Shown: positions 1 to 11,800, counted from the first letter of the stretch. The stretch is DNA of 64,000 bases from Boswellia sacra (GCA_013180625.2 SNVD02010155.1:248001-312000), one strand, 5' to 3'. A program made the numbers and translations. The notes: a model not told the origin generated them from the sequence alone.

Positions 1-150
1 GAGTTCAATGATTATTTGCCAAGTTCAATAAAATTTAATAAAATATTAGAGACACTGGATTCCATAGAGGCCTCTCTCCAGGTATCTCCATGGCTCCAAA
101 TGTCACTGTTAACTCCCTTGCATGCAGTATGGGGTCAACCAAGCTCCATG

Positions 151-252
151 CATCTCGTCACCTGTCAACCATGTTGCATGCACCTCGCCACTTGTCAACC
201 ATGTTGCATGCACCTCGCCACCTGTCAACCATATTGCATGCATCTCGCCACC
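151..252 (+). repeat. 30-bp tandem repeat in LTR U3 region
   Basis: Three full units of exactly 30 bp (151-180, 181-210, 211-240) and a partial fourth. Each contains the words GTCAACCAT and GCATGCA with a few substitutions. The array ends about 16 bases before a TATA box, the position of enhancer-like repeats in LTR promoters. There are no unique spacers. Confidence 0.85.
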
Positions 253-267
253 TGTAAGCAAACTCTC

Positions 268-278
268 CTATAAATATA
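268..278 (+). promoter_or_regulatory. TATA box of the left copia LTR
   Basis: CTATAAATATA lies just 3' of the 30-bp tandem repeats and about 370 bases before the primer binding site, as expected for the U3 promoter of a plant LTR. It is inferred from sequence only; the element is dead, but the promoter could still fire. Confidence 0.55.
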
Positions 279-647
279 GTCTTTGGGCACAAATCAAGTT
301 TTGAAAAATAATTTCTCTCTCTAGAAACCCCTCTCTCTCTACCTCGTCTCCCCTGGTCGATCAAAATTTTTCACCCCATAATTAATTTCTGACTTGAGCG
401 TCAGAGGATTATCGCCGGTAACACCGACGCCTCTGACCCTTGATTTTCTATTTGTGTGCAGATCATTCAAGTCACTGGAGCCCTTATCGATCAGAACACA
501 ACAGCTATCTTGATAGACACGTGTACTTTCCCCTCCTTCTCCACACACTCTATCATTACCTTCTGGTTGAGTCAGATCCTTCATAACAAATACAAATTTT
601 ACTGCTGAGCTTGAGGTCGACCGATTTTCAGCATCAACACTCTTATA

Positions 648-659
648 TGGTATCAGAGG
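648..659 (+). other. Primer binding site (tRNA-Met type) of the outer copia element
   Basis: TGGTATCAGAGG matches the complement of the initiator tRNA-Met 3' end used by most plant copia elements, here with G for C at the last base. It marks the 5' LTR/internal boundary. Confidence 0.8.
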
Positions 660-737
660 CTCTGAGCATTACTGCTTTAACGGGCTTATTTAGAGCAAAA
701 ATTCTTTTAAGCCTCAATCTCATTCGCATAACCATCA

Positions 738-2358
738 TGTCGAATGTTTCAACATACAAAGAGACTACTGGCAGCTCCAATACTTCAATTGAACCCATTT
801 TCTCTACCATTTCAGGGATAATCTCCATCAACATGGTTGCCTCTAAAATTAACACTAGACAACTTTGCAACCTCGTATACTCAACTTCACAGCCTTTTGC
901 TTGGATATGATCTTGATGGGTTTCTTGATGGCACGTTAGCGCGACTACAACCCACTGTCACGATCTCTCACTTACCTCATGGGGAAAGGCCATTATGGAG
1001 AGTCGAACTCAGGACTACATCGTGGCCTTACCAACTCCCTCCTGGGCCACCCTTGCCACTTGAACCAACCCATTGTGGGTTTTTAGCCAAAACGTCTAAG
1101 AAGGGGAAGATTGTTTCAGAGTATATGCAGTCTATTAAATCACTTATAAATAATCTTGCTCTTATAGGACAACCATTAATTGAAGATGAGATTGTCCACC
1201 ATGTCTTGAGAGGTTTAACATTTGACTTCAAAGAAATCAATGCCCCTGTCAGGGCTCGATCTGAGCCAATCAGCTTTGAAAAACTTCACGAGAAGTTAAT
1301 GGATTAGAAGATGATAGTCAAACTCGATGATCACAAACTCGACAGGCCGCACTTCGCTATTCATCTGACTCAACAATCCTTCACAAATTTTGGTGATCAT
1401 ATCAAATTGAATAACCAAGGGTTCAATCGACATCCAGGTATTCGAAATTGTATCTTTAACAATTATTATCAATGATCTGCTAATGCTCAAGGTGGAAATT
1501 GTCACAGCAACCAACGCACAAACAATCAATGGCTGGCCCCAAAAAAAAATCAAATATGGGTTATGTTTCAACTCTGTGATCGGATTGGTCACACTGCAAA
1601 AATGTGCAGATCACGCTCTTCCTACAACTTTACGCCTCAGGCACATTTTATTCAGTGCGACTCCATGAATGATCATTGCAACTGGATACTTGATTCCGGA
1701 GCCTTTCATCACATCACCTCTGACCTTTAAAACTTGTCCATACACTCTGACTATGGCGATAGTGATGGTGTTGTCATTGGTGATGACTTTGGTGTTCCCC
1801 TAACTCATACAAGTTTTGTTAATCTTTTCCCTCCTAATTCTACTTTTCAACTTAATAATGTTATGTGTACCTTCCACTAAAAGGAACGTGATTTTTGTTT
1901 CTTAATTTTGTAAGAATAACCACACATCCATTGAATTTTTTCTATGTAAATTTATTATGAAGAATCTGAGTACGCGGGCACTTCTTGTCCGAGGACGGGG
2001 CAATGGTTCTCTCTATGAATGGTTGAGCTCTTCCTTATCCAGTTCTCTACCGCAAGTTTTTATTTCTACAAAGGTTTTACTGTCCAACTGGCACAATACG
2101 TTGGGACATCCTTCCCAACATCTCTTCATAATATTCTATCCAATCAATCCATTCCGATTTTAGATTGTAAGTCATTTTCTCATTCATGTCTATGCAATAT
2201 CAAACCCCTTAATTAATTTATACCGATGTTTGGGGAGTTACTTCCATTACTAAAGTTGATCAATCCTTGTTTTTGTGGACCATTACACTAAAAACATGTG
2301 GGTATATTTCATGAGTTAAATATGAACTTTCTAGGAAATTCAAAAATATGGTGAAATT
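738..2358 (+). pseudogene. Broken copia gag/protease/integrase N-terminal part
   Basis: Starts at an ATG at 738 (MSNVSTYKET). The gag-like frame shifts before 837 and runs to a stop at 1305-1307. The next recognisable piece is a possible knuckle (CDRIGHTAKMC, near 1577), then an aspartic protease-like WILDSGAFHHITSDL ending at a stop near 1729. The pre-integrase and integrase N-terminal region is split over at least two frames. Within gag, about 970-1060 looks unlike the family and may be a small insertion. The breaks show a long-inactive copy. It is cut at 2370 by the nested element. Confidence 0.7.
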
Positions 2359-2370
2359 TTTTTTTCAAAT

Positions 2371-3098
2371 TGTTGTGAATTTTGTGCCTTTCGCAGAAGC
2401 ATTGAATCCGAGATATTGACAAAATTATGATAAAACCACAAGCAAGAAATCAAACAAGAAATTAAAGAAGATAGGAACACCAGATTTATAGTGGTTCGGC
2501 CAATCAAGCCTACATCAATTTTGGAGATCTCAATAGCAGTTTTATTCCAATCAACAATAAAGAAGAAATACAAGAATATCAACAGCAATAATAAGGATTT
2601 AACCTTACAACCTCCCTACGCATAACTATAAGATAACACCAATCTTCAATATATGCTCCCAATGAAAGATTAATAGAGAAGAACTCCCACGGGTACTCGA
2701 TCTATACTCATGATTTACAATCCAAACTGTAGCTTCCAAGATCACCCAAAATGTTGGCGTCCTTGCCGACTCCCAAGGCTCCTAAAACGTTTAACCAGTC
2801 TTCTCTCTCACACAACTCGCTATGTATTGTGTGCTCTCTCATATTTTCTCGATTTTATATAGGGTCAAAAGTCTTGTTCCTAGTCTAACCATGATTCCTA
2901 GACTAGAAGTACAACTAAAACTCTTCCTATTTCAGTTTCCTTATCAAACTATAATTAACCTAGATTATCCTAATTAAAACAAATTACAATCAAACTCAAC
3001 TTCCTAGTTTGATATGAATTCCAATTTTGTTTTAATTCTAATCTAGAAACAAATCCTCTATTGGCTAATATTCTAACAAGACAAAAACACACATAACA
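2371..3098 (-). repeat. 3' LTR of the nested element (minus orientation)
   Basis: Aligns along its whole length with 4868-5590, with scattered substitutions and short indels. For example, it holds an extra segment near 2695-2715 and lacks one present near 5330-5350. The adjoining bases at 3099-3113 read, on the minus strand, as a purine-rich tract around GAGGTGGAGA, as expected of a polypurine tract. Confidence 0.88.
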
Positions 3099-3164
3099 AT
3101 TCTCCACCTCATTTTTGTCTTTAAACATTATTGATTCCACATTGAAGAAGGATTCCAGTTCACC

Positions 3165-3382
3165 ATATCGCGCAGGCGAGCAACTGCTTTGGCACAGGAG
3201 TGCTAACTCTTAGCCTGAAGCATCTCTGATTCACAGATGTTGTGCAAGTGCGTAACCTTTGCTAAGGAGGAGCGCCAAGATTCTGTTAAACGTGCGCAGG
3301 AATGCCACACACTTTGCGTAGGAGTGCCAACTTCTTGGCAAACTTGCACAGAAGTGCAAGTCATCTTGCGCGGGAGCGCAAC
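3165..3382. repeat. Array of short hairpins replacing pol in the nested element
   Basis: At least five related short inverted repeats share the pattern TTGCxC-RGRA-GxGCAA, namely 6-7-base arms and a 4-base purine loop. The best are CTTGCACAGAAGTGCAAG (3343-3360, perfect arms) and TTGCGCGGGAGCGCAA (3366-3381, perfect arms). Decayed units lie at 3189-3206, 3258-3278, 3291-3310 and 3312-3331. GC content is clearly above the surrounding AT-rich DNA. Nothing here resembles retrotransposon protein. Its origin and role are unknown. Confidence 0.6.
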
Positions 3383-3661
3383 CGCTTCAGATTTGATTCC
3401 GAACTTTCCTTCTTTGTTCCATCTGTTGGCCTCCACCAGCCCCTTAGGGCATCAAGTGTATTTGGTTTGAATCAAGTCCAAGTAATGCTTGAACTTGCTA
3501 ACTGTCCTACCAAACCAACCCAACACTTTTTTCACATACCTCTTTTGTTGTGCTTCATCTATTCTACTAGTATTAGGATCACGAACCGATTTATTCGCCA
3601 AAGGCTTCACCTTAAGCCTAAATTGCTTTCTTCCATTACTAGCACCAGATGCTTCTTCACT

Positions 3662-3970
3662 CTAAATCAAAGTATAAAAACTATTATTAAGTTTGCCCTT
3701 CATAACGGTCATCGCATCCTTAACAATTTCCATATATCCATTCTCAATCTTGACTACACATCCTAGATTATCAAGCACACTAAGAGATATAAAATTCTTT
3801 CTCAACTCTGGGACATACCTCACGTTACTGAGAACACGATCACAACCATCAAATATCTTGACTTTGATTGAGCCAAGCTCAACGATCTTGCAAGTTTGGT
3901 TATTACCAAGGATAACAGTTCTATCTACCTTATCGTTCAAGGATTGAAACCATCCCTTATATGAACACAC
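3662..3970 (-). pseudogene. Protease/pre-integrase fragment of the nested element
   Basis: A minus-strand open frame of about 100 codons resembles the copia protease-to-pre-integrase region: a run like RTVILGNNQTCKI, then NVRYVPELRKNFISL, a very common copia signature. The upstream protease start is separated from gag by stops (3971-4006). After about 3660 the similarity to pol ends. No integrase HHCC or DDE signature follows. Confidence 0.7.
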
Positions 3971-4006
3971 ATGGAATGAACTGCAGAAGTCAAGAATCTA
4001 TTCCTT

Positions 4007-4834
4007 TTAGCCTTCCATTACCGAATGCACCAAAACTTCACCGGATTCATATCCTCCATAAGCCACATCTCCATGCTTTGACTTTTTATCTCCTTGATAC
4101 TTCAATCTTTCCGGACAATCTTTTCGAAGATGTCCTAAGTTCTTACAATGAAAACACCTAAACTTAGATTTGTCAAGCTTCTTTGATGACGATCGATTCC
4201 TCCCTTTGTTACTTTTGACGGTTAGTGCTTCATTGCTGCCCCTATTGCTCAATATTTTTCCCTTAGCCTTTAATTCCATCTCTTTAGACCTAATCGCAGG
4301 TTCCAATTCTTCCATGGTTAAAGACTCACAACCATACCTGAAGATATCTTTCAATTGACTGTATACCGGCGGTAACGAGTTTAGCAAGATAATAGCTTGA
4401 TCTTCCTCGTTGATCCTTTCCCCATTATTCTCTAGATCAATGATTATTTTATTGAAATCATCAATATTCTCATTAATGCTCTTTTCTTCTTGCATCTTGA
4501 ACCCAAACAACTTTGCCTTCAAATATATTCGGTTTGCTAGGGATTTCGTCATGTATAGACTCACTAACTTCAACTAAATCCCAGCTGCAGTTATCTCCTT
4601 CGAAACATGTCTCAACGCATTATCACTTATATGTAAGATAATGGTACTATAGGCTATCTCTAACATCTCTTGTTTCTTTTCTTCAATCAACATATCTGAT
4701 AGTTTACATTCTCCACCCAAGGCCTGAGCCAAATACTGTTGAACCAACAAGGCTCTCATCCTTCTACGCCAAATACTGAAGTCACCCCTTGCTATTAAAC
4801 CGTTCCATCTCGAATTTTGTTGTAGCCATCTCAA
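4007..4834 (-). pseudogene. Gag polyprotein of the nested copia element, one nonsense codon
   Basis: The minus-strand frame opens at 4834 (MRWLQQNSRWNG) and closes at 4007. One in-frame TAG at 4574-4576 divides it into two open parts in the same frame. The first part has the FSIWRRRMRALL-type N-terminal gag signature. The second has the UBN2-type gag domain (NSLPPVYSQLKDI region), a basic stretch and one CCHC zinc knuckle (CFHCKNLGHLRKDC). Gag packages element RNA. The single stop makes this a recent-looking break compared with the outer element, although the LTRs have diverged more. Read-through or an allele without the stop is possible but not shown. Confidence 0.8.
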
Positions 4835-4852
4835 ATTCTAGAATCAAAAAAA

Positions 4853-4864
4853 GCTCTGATATCA
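4853..4864 (-). other. Primer binding site of the nested element
   Basis: On the minus strand it reads TGATATCAGAGC, one change from the usual TGGTATCAGAGC that pairs with initiator tRNA-Met. It lies 3 bases inside the 5' LTR. Confidence 0.75.
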
Positions 4865-4867
4865 ATT

Positions 4868-5590
4868 TGTTGTGAATTTCGTGCCTTTCACAGAAGCGTT
4901 CAATCCGAGATATTGACAAAATTATAATGAAACCACAAGGAAGAAATGAAAGAAGAAATTAAAGAAGATAGGAATACCAGATTTATAGTGGTTTGGCCAA
5001 TCAAGCCTACATCCACTTTGGAGATCTCAGCAGCAGTTTTATTCCAATCAACAATAAAGGAGAAATACAAGAATATCAACAGCAATAACAAGGATTTAAC
5101 CTCATAGACTCCCTACGCATATCGACAAGATAACACCAATCTTCGATATATGCTCTCAAGGAAAGACTAACAGAGAAGAACTCTCATAGGTTTTACAATC
5201 CCAAACTGTAGCTTCCAAGATCACCCAAAACATTGACGTCCTTGCCGACCCCCAACGCTCCTAAAACGTTTAACCAGTCTTCTCTCCCATACAACTCGCT
5301 GTGTATTGTGTGCTCTCTCATATTTTCTCCATTCATTATACAAGGCTTTATATATGGTCAAGAGTCTTGTTCCTAGTCTAACCATGATTCCTTGACTAGA
5401 AGTACAACTAAAACTCTTCCTATTTCAATTTCCTTGTCAAACTATGAGTAACCTAGATTATCCTAATTAAAACAAATTACAATCAAACTCAACTTCCTAG
5501 TTTGATACAAATTCCAATTTGTTTTAATTCTAATCTAGACATAAATCATCTATTGCCTAATATTCTAACAAGACAAAAACACACATAACA
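4868..5590 (-). repeat. 5' LTR of the nested element (minus orientation)
   Basis: Direct copy of 2371-3098. The primer binding site lies immediately outside its inner end at 4853-4864, which sets the element's orientation as minus. Confidence 0.88.
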
Positions 5591-5808
5591 CAAACATCCA
5601 TTCTGACACTTTATTTTGATGGGGGTACTAAATATCTTCGTATTAAAAATTTGGCATCTAACAATGGCATTCAACATCTTATTTTCGAACCTAATTTAAA
5701 AAATATTAGATTAGGTTCAACAAAAATCCGATAAAAACTAAAAACTATTGCATATTAAAGCCGAGTAAGTCTCAAAACTACCAATGATAATACAGTATTG
5801 ATTGCACT

Positions 5809-6952
5809 TGTTAGGAAACTTTGGTTAGCATCCTTGGTTGATTATGTGACCAAAAGAATTATGTTAACAAACTTTGGTTATAACAGTTTTGTATGCAAGA
5901 TATTTATATTAACCAAAATTTTAATTATCTCTCGACTATTTCATTTATTTCTTTAATGTCTCGTCCTTGACTTTAGTCATTTGATCTATAATCGGTTTTT
6001 GAATTTTAACTAATTTTAGGAAGTCAGGATGAGATACACGTTGAACTCAGTTTAGAAGTGATTAACTTATCACTTATGGTGAACTCAGTGGATAAACATT
6101 CAACTCAGCTCTCGGATAATAATCTCTTGTCATCAAGTTACGCAAGTTTCAAATTATAAAGAGAGGATTTGTGCCAATTTACATTGTGATAATATCTGTA
6201 AGTTTCAAAGTTCAAAAATCATGAGAAGTTTATCTATATATCTCTTTCTCTACTTCAAACGTGTGCCTATATAAAGGAACACTTTAGCATGTTGAAGGTA
6301 TTCTAATTGGGATCATCCCCAGTGGGGATCTAAGTGAGTGAGGAGCTTCAAAGAGTCAGAGGTAGTTTTTATTTAGAGAGAGTTTATCTTGCGGAGCATT
6401 GATTTATCGGCTCTATGTTATCTTCTCTTATTTATCGTTGTTATTGTGTGTTGTTGTGGGGGATGTTTCAAGAAAGAAGAATGCTCACTCTTGTATAGTT
6501 TGGGAGGAACGAGATTACCATTGCTAGGCAATAAAGTAAGAGGGAGTCTTGTCTAGAGCAGAGAGAGTTTTGTCTTAGAGGGAGTCTGTGCGCTAGACCT
6601 GGACTAGGCATTAGTACAGATAGAGAGAGTCTATAGTATATAAGTATGGTGTAATCTCTTTTACATTGTGAAATCCTAAAGCTTGAAACTGCCTCTACAG
6701 ATGTAGGTTATTGAGAACCGAATCACTTTAAAAATCTTCTATCTCTATTTATTTTTATTCACGTCACTTGTTTTTAGTTGAGCTGATTATGTATCAATTA
6801 CCTTTATTCGATTTGGTTATAACTAATCTGGTCTAGCAGCACCTTCGAGCGGCTGCTTCAATCTTAGAAAACTTCTCAATATAAACTTTAACGTCTTAAG
6901 CAGTCTACTTGCAGTGGCTATATGTGTGTTGCTGGATATAACAACGAAACAG
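5809..6952 (+). repeat. Possible solo LTR or LTR remnant
   Basis: Starts TGTTAGGAAACT. A TATA-like CTATATAAAGGA lies near 6270, and then comes a stretch typical of copia R/U5, with repeated AGAGAGAGTCT words and a segment like GAGAACCGAATCACTT before T-rich DNA. A plausible end is ACGAAACA near 6952. No matching target duplication, second copy or primer site was found, so the limits and even the class are uncertain. Confidence 0.35.
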
Positions 6953-8719
6953 TTATTTCAGTTCTCAACCCCTCAGGGCAAGAATTCTTCTTTGCTTTGC
7001 AGATACACGTTTTTGTTTACAAAAGAAATAAACAATGCTTTATTAATTAATTAAAAATTATTGAATACGTACACTGATTAAATGGTTTAGAAAATTTATC
7101 AAAATAAATAATATATTAATTAAAAAAATTTAACACACTGTTTATATGGTTTTTACATAATATACAAAGTGTTAACACACACACACATATATACACCTAA
7201 TATTTTATTTTATTTTCATATTGGTTGTGGATCCAATAATGGTTAAACGTTTAAACTAAACTGACCTGGAAAGAAAATCATATATACCTAATATCCAAAT
7301 TTAAACGACAATGCATTGCCTTGGTTAGCAACATGGCCAGGGCTATACAGCCATTGATAAATGTATGGGTGGAAGTTTGAACTAACAAGTCAATACGTAT
7401 GCAATACAACGAGCCTGTGTGGTTCAAATTAATTAATTAGCTTTGGTCCACAGTGCGATATGACACATTAATTCATAAACAATTATACACATTAATCAAT
7501 CATATATAACTGCTTTAACTTTTGCTTTATATCCTTTCTAGCTTCCAAGTCATCTTTTAATAAGAGCCACGAGTACCAACTTTCTAATATATAAAACTAA
7601 ATATATGAGGCCAGCAACAAGTCAACAACTAAACATAATCATTGATTATTTTCTTTCATTTTGATCACTGCGTGTAACATGGGCCAACACTGTGTACAAA
7701 AATTATAGCATGTTTGCTAAAATTATATATTAAGGTTGATCTTACTAATGAATGGTGGAAGCAACAAATGTATATATATGGTGTATTTTTTATCTAAGAA
7801 AAAAAAAAACCAGCACCAAACATGACGGGCCAGCTCAATGACCTAACAATTAAATCAAAATAAAGTATCGAACCAATATGACATAGCATGTTTTAAATTT
7901 ACTCAAAGTGCTTTTTCAAAAGCACTCAAATGCTTAAATTTTTTAATTTTTTTAATACAAAAACACTTCGCAGATAAGTAAATATGTTAATGCTTCTATA
8001 ACTCTAAATGCATAACTAATTACAGAATTTTGATAAAAAAAATTCATATGAATTAAATATTTGTGTATTTAATTTACTCATGAAAAACCGTCTTCACATA
8101 TCAAATAGAAATATAAAACGACGGTTCAAATTTACTATTTTATTTTTGTATCTTTCATCGGATTTTCGTATCATCATTTCAATAAGGTTCTCGTGCAGGC
8201 ATGTTCCATCTATTATCTTCTTCTCAAATTATATATTTTTTGAGGACCAACAATAATGCATATTGCATATATTATAATTTATATATATAAACCCAGAAAA
8301 GTTACAATAATGCAATTTTGTCTGCAGAGCCTAGCAGGTCTAGAAACGAAATCCACAATGTCTGGCTTCCAACTCACAAAGAAATTTGCAAATTTCCTAG
8401 CCAATGAATCAGTAAATAAGTCGACAATGATATGGATATGGGCTATCCTCTGTGTGTGTCTATATATATTATTTTATACATAGAAAATTAGTGGCATAGT
8501 GGAAACATCATACTCATCATCCCATCAGATCATCAGCACATCTCCAAATGGACCGGGGAGGGCCCTCTTGTCCATATGTAAATGATTCACCATAAATACC
8601 ATGCATCGCCCTGGAATGTCATGGGCTACCATTAGCATTATTATTCATTTGGTAATTTATTATTGACACAACACTTGCAATTCACCAAAAGTTAGTTAAT
8701 CATTTTAGCTCACTTGAGC
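6953..8719. other. Intergenic, AT-rich; nothing coding seen
   Basis: Long A and T runs and dinucleotide tracts (for example near 7180 and 8280). No open frame here resembles a protein. The right end is presumably the promoter of the first phosphatase gene. No clear phosphate-response (P1BS) site was identified by eye. Confidence 0.5.
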
Positions 8720-8727
8720 TATATATA
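8720..8727 (+). promoter_or_regulatory. TATA box of the first purple acid phosphatase gene
   Basis: TATATATA lies 116-123 bases before the ATG at 8843, a normal distance for a plant core promoter plus 5' UTR. It is the only good TATA close to that start. Confidence 0.5.
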
Positions 8728-8842
8728 CATGTGCGCACACAAAGCTTGTTTGCCTTCAAGCTTCATAGAGGAAACGTACCCAAATTAAAGTTTCTACTAT
8801 TTTCTCTGTTCGTGGCTCCATTGTCCTCTGCCTCTGCCTGTC

Positions 8843-11800
8843 ATGGTTGCTCCGTGGAGCAAAACCCTCATGAGCTTAGCTCTTGTTATCTTGAGTAGTC
8901 TTCTTGGGTTGTTTGTGGTTCCCTCTGAAGGTGAGCTTCAGGTTTTTGAACACGCATCAAAAGCTGATGATGGATCTCTCAGGTTTTTGGTCATCGGAGA
9001 CTGGGGAAGACAAGGAGATTATAACCAAACTGAAGTCGCTTATCAGGTGAGATATATATCAAATTTTCCCTTATATTCATTATACAGAGAAGCTTGATCA
9101 CTGACAATTAGAAACATGTATGTTAATTTATTCTTTAATTTATTTCTTCATACATGAATTTTACCATCAAAGTACTATACCATGATGAGTCTTTTTCTGT
9201 GCCTTCAAACATTGATCAAGTTTTTATTGGCTTTCCTTCTAAATATCAATTACCTGGAAAATTATCAATTGATGTAACTTCATCTTTACTGTTGAAGAGT
9301 TGAGCAAGAGCAACATAGCACGTAAAAGTTAAACGTATGCCATTCTCAACTACTACCGAGTCAATCCAAAAAAAAAAAAAAAAAGTAGTGGCTAATTGTA
9401 ATAATTAACTGGTACAAAACCTTCTGGGGAAAATTTTCTCGGGACTGTTTTCAAGAGATTCTCTTTGTTAATAATTTGTTTTGTATTTTATTCTTTATTC
9501 TTTTTGGAGGAGTATAATTCCATGTAGATTCCATATTCTCTCAAAGTCATTTTATATGGTTTATTAACAAACGGTCTAACAAATGGGTACTGCCAATGCC
9601 ATGCTGCACACATATAATTGGCTAAAAGCAAATTATTTATGTCTTTTATGTCCATTTCAACCTATATGCGAAGTATATCAACCAAAAAGTAACGCGTCCC
9701 AATCGATTGACAAAAGCAGAGATCCAACTTTCTCTCTTCTTCCCACCTCTCAAACTCTGACAGATCACAACAGAAGACTTTTTTTCTTTTTGAATCATGG
9801 AAATTATTAAAAAAAAATTGAAGGGTGATTTCGTGCATGAGATTGTTTACTAATTGTTTTTGTTTGTCATTGGCAAATTAAACAAGCTTTTGAAAATAAG
9901 AGAGACACCACTAGAATAAGATTTGATTCCCCACTCACAAGCTACTAATTCCATTAGTGCATTTCTCTGTCACAGTCACACAAATAAGTTAATGCACGTA
10001 AAAGATGCGAAAGCTAGAGAGTTATATGCTTTATCCAAAGTGGGCTTAGCTTCAACTCTAGAAACTTACTTTTGATGCATCTTTTTCAGATGGGGCTCAC
10101 TGGAGAGAAGCTTGACATCGATTTTGTCATCTCAACTGGAGATAATTTTTATGAAAATGGATTGACCGGTGTGGACGATGCCGCATTTTTTGATTCATTT
10201 GTCAATGTTTATACTGCTCCAAGCCTGCAAAAACCATGGTACACTGGTAATATCAGAACCATTATTATTAATCAATATTGTAAAATTATTGCTTCAAAGT
10301 TTAAGATTTTTTAAAATACATAACAATACTTTTTTCATTATTGCCTATTTATTGTGCTGCAGTTCTGGGTAATCATGACTACAGAGGTGATGTTGAGGCA
10401 CAACTGAGTCCTGCACTTAGAAAAATAGACAGCAGATGGCTTTGCCTGAGATCTTTTATTGTAAATGCTGGTAAATTAAGCAACATCACCTTTCAAGTTT
10501 TCAATTTTCATAAGCAAAAATTAATTATTTGTAAAATCTTGCAATCTCCGTAACCTGGAAATTAATTTTATTTATGTTATGAGGCAACATAGGACATTAA
10601 TTATTAATTCCAGACGGACCTCTATAGAAACTACATATTCCGGACAATTTAAAAACTTTATTATCATTATCTTTTCTTGTATTCGACAGAAATCGCAGAA
10701 ATTTTCTTTGTGGACACGACTCCGTTCGTTGATAAGTACTTCACAGAGCCAGAGGATCATACTTATGATTGGAGTGGAATAGAACCCAGAAAGGATTATC
10801 TTGCAGATCTTCTAAAGGTAACTTCATAACTTAATTTAATCTAATGATCACCCATTATTTGTTATAATTTTAACGTATCATTTGAGATAAAAAATTTAGG
10901 ATTAATATTTATTGTAACATTCGAGATATGTACTTAATTAACATTAGAATCTACATGCTTTGCATAATTAGGATGTTGATTTAGCTTTAAGAGAATCAAC
11001 AGCGAAGTGGAAGATTGTAGTGGGTCATCATACAATCAAAAGTGCCAGTATTCATGGTAACACTCGTGAGCTTGTACATCAACTATTACCAATCCTTGAG
11101 GTAATTCATTTGATTGACTAAAATTGACTCTTTTGTGTTTTTAATTTATTCATTTAGGGCAAATTAATGTCATACTTAGAAAGCTAATTCATAATTTGTA
11201 CAGGCGAATGATGTTGATCTTTACATTAATGGGCATGATCATTGCTTGGAACACATTAGCAGCCGTCACAGGTAACATTTAATTATTTGTGTACGCATCC
11301 ATATCCATATACATGTATTTTACTTTTTATACATAGAATTGATCAGATATACATTAACACTATTATAGATAAAAGGATTTGACGCAGTTGAAAATTTAAT
11401 CAAAGCAAGAGAGCTATAATGATGAATATGGTATACGAACGGGATCCCTCGAGTTTTTGTTTTATTTTAAACTGAGAATGATTATACATTTTTCATCAAT
11501 CGCACCCTTAAAATTTTCTCCAGATCATCATTTTCACCTTTTAAAACATCATATTCAAAGATGTGATTAATAAGAAATTAACAACTTTAAGAGTGTGATT
11601 GATGAAAAATACATAGTCATTCACCGCATGAAATTAAGTCAAAATTTGAGGGTACCTATTAATATTGTATCGTATATAAGTACATTATTAAGTACTTATT
11701 ATTATTTTAAATTTCTTTGAAAACAAATATTTTATATTTTATATTAAAATTTCAAGTTTTGAGATTATGTCTGAAACCCTCCTAGATTTGATCTTTAATG

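Larger units (their letters stand above)
2371..5590 (-). mobile_element. Nested non-autonomous copia derivative, minus strand
   Basis: Two direct repeats of about 728 and 723 bp (2371-3098, 4868-5590) begin TGTTGTGAAT and end ACATAACA on the plus strand. Reading on the minus strand, the 5' LTR is the right-hand one. It is followed by a primer binding site, a gag region with one zinc knuckle and a protease-region fragment. About 560 bp without recognisable pol comes next, then a purine-rich tract beside the 3' LTR. Integrase, reverse transcriptase and RNase H are absent, so any mobility needed enzymes in trans. The flanks read CAAAT and CAAAC, a 4-of-5 match for a target duplication. LTR differences, including short indels, indicate an old insertion. 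Confidence 0.88.
1..5740 (+). mobile_element. Degenerate Ty1/copia retrotransposon, split by a nested element
   Basis: Remnant of a plus-strand copia element. The right part of a 5' LTR lies at about 1-645, with U3 tandem repeats and a TATA box, followed by a tRNA-Met-type primer binding site. Translated fragments then follow family order: gag (837-1307), a protease-like DSG segment (about 1690-1730), the pre-integrase region with an HNTLGHPS-like motif (about 2090-2125) and the start of integrase (TDVWG, about 2222). Integrase similarity stops at 2370 and resumes at 5591 (FDGGTKYLRIKNL), because another element is inserted between. Stops and frameshifts are frequent, so it is dead. The left end lies outside the window, the right end is a guess, and no reverse transcriptase or 3' LTR was recognised. 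Confidence 0.8.

Noticed and set aside
151..252. Regular 30-bp repeats could be taken for a CRISPR array
   Set aside because: Units are directly contiguous without spacers, and the setting is a plant LTR.
648..659. TGGTATCAGAG motifs here and at 4853, 32126, 41334, 48076 and 49067 as parts of tRNA genes
   Set aside because: Only the primer-complementary 12 or so bases are present, each beside an LTR. No cloverleaf or A/B box is seen.
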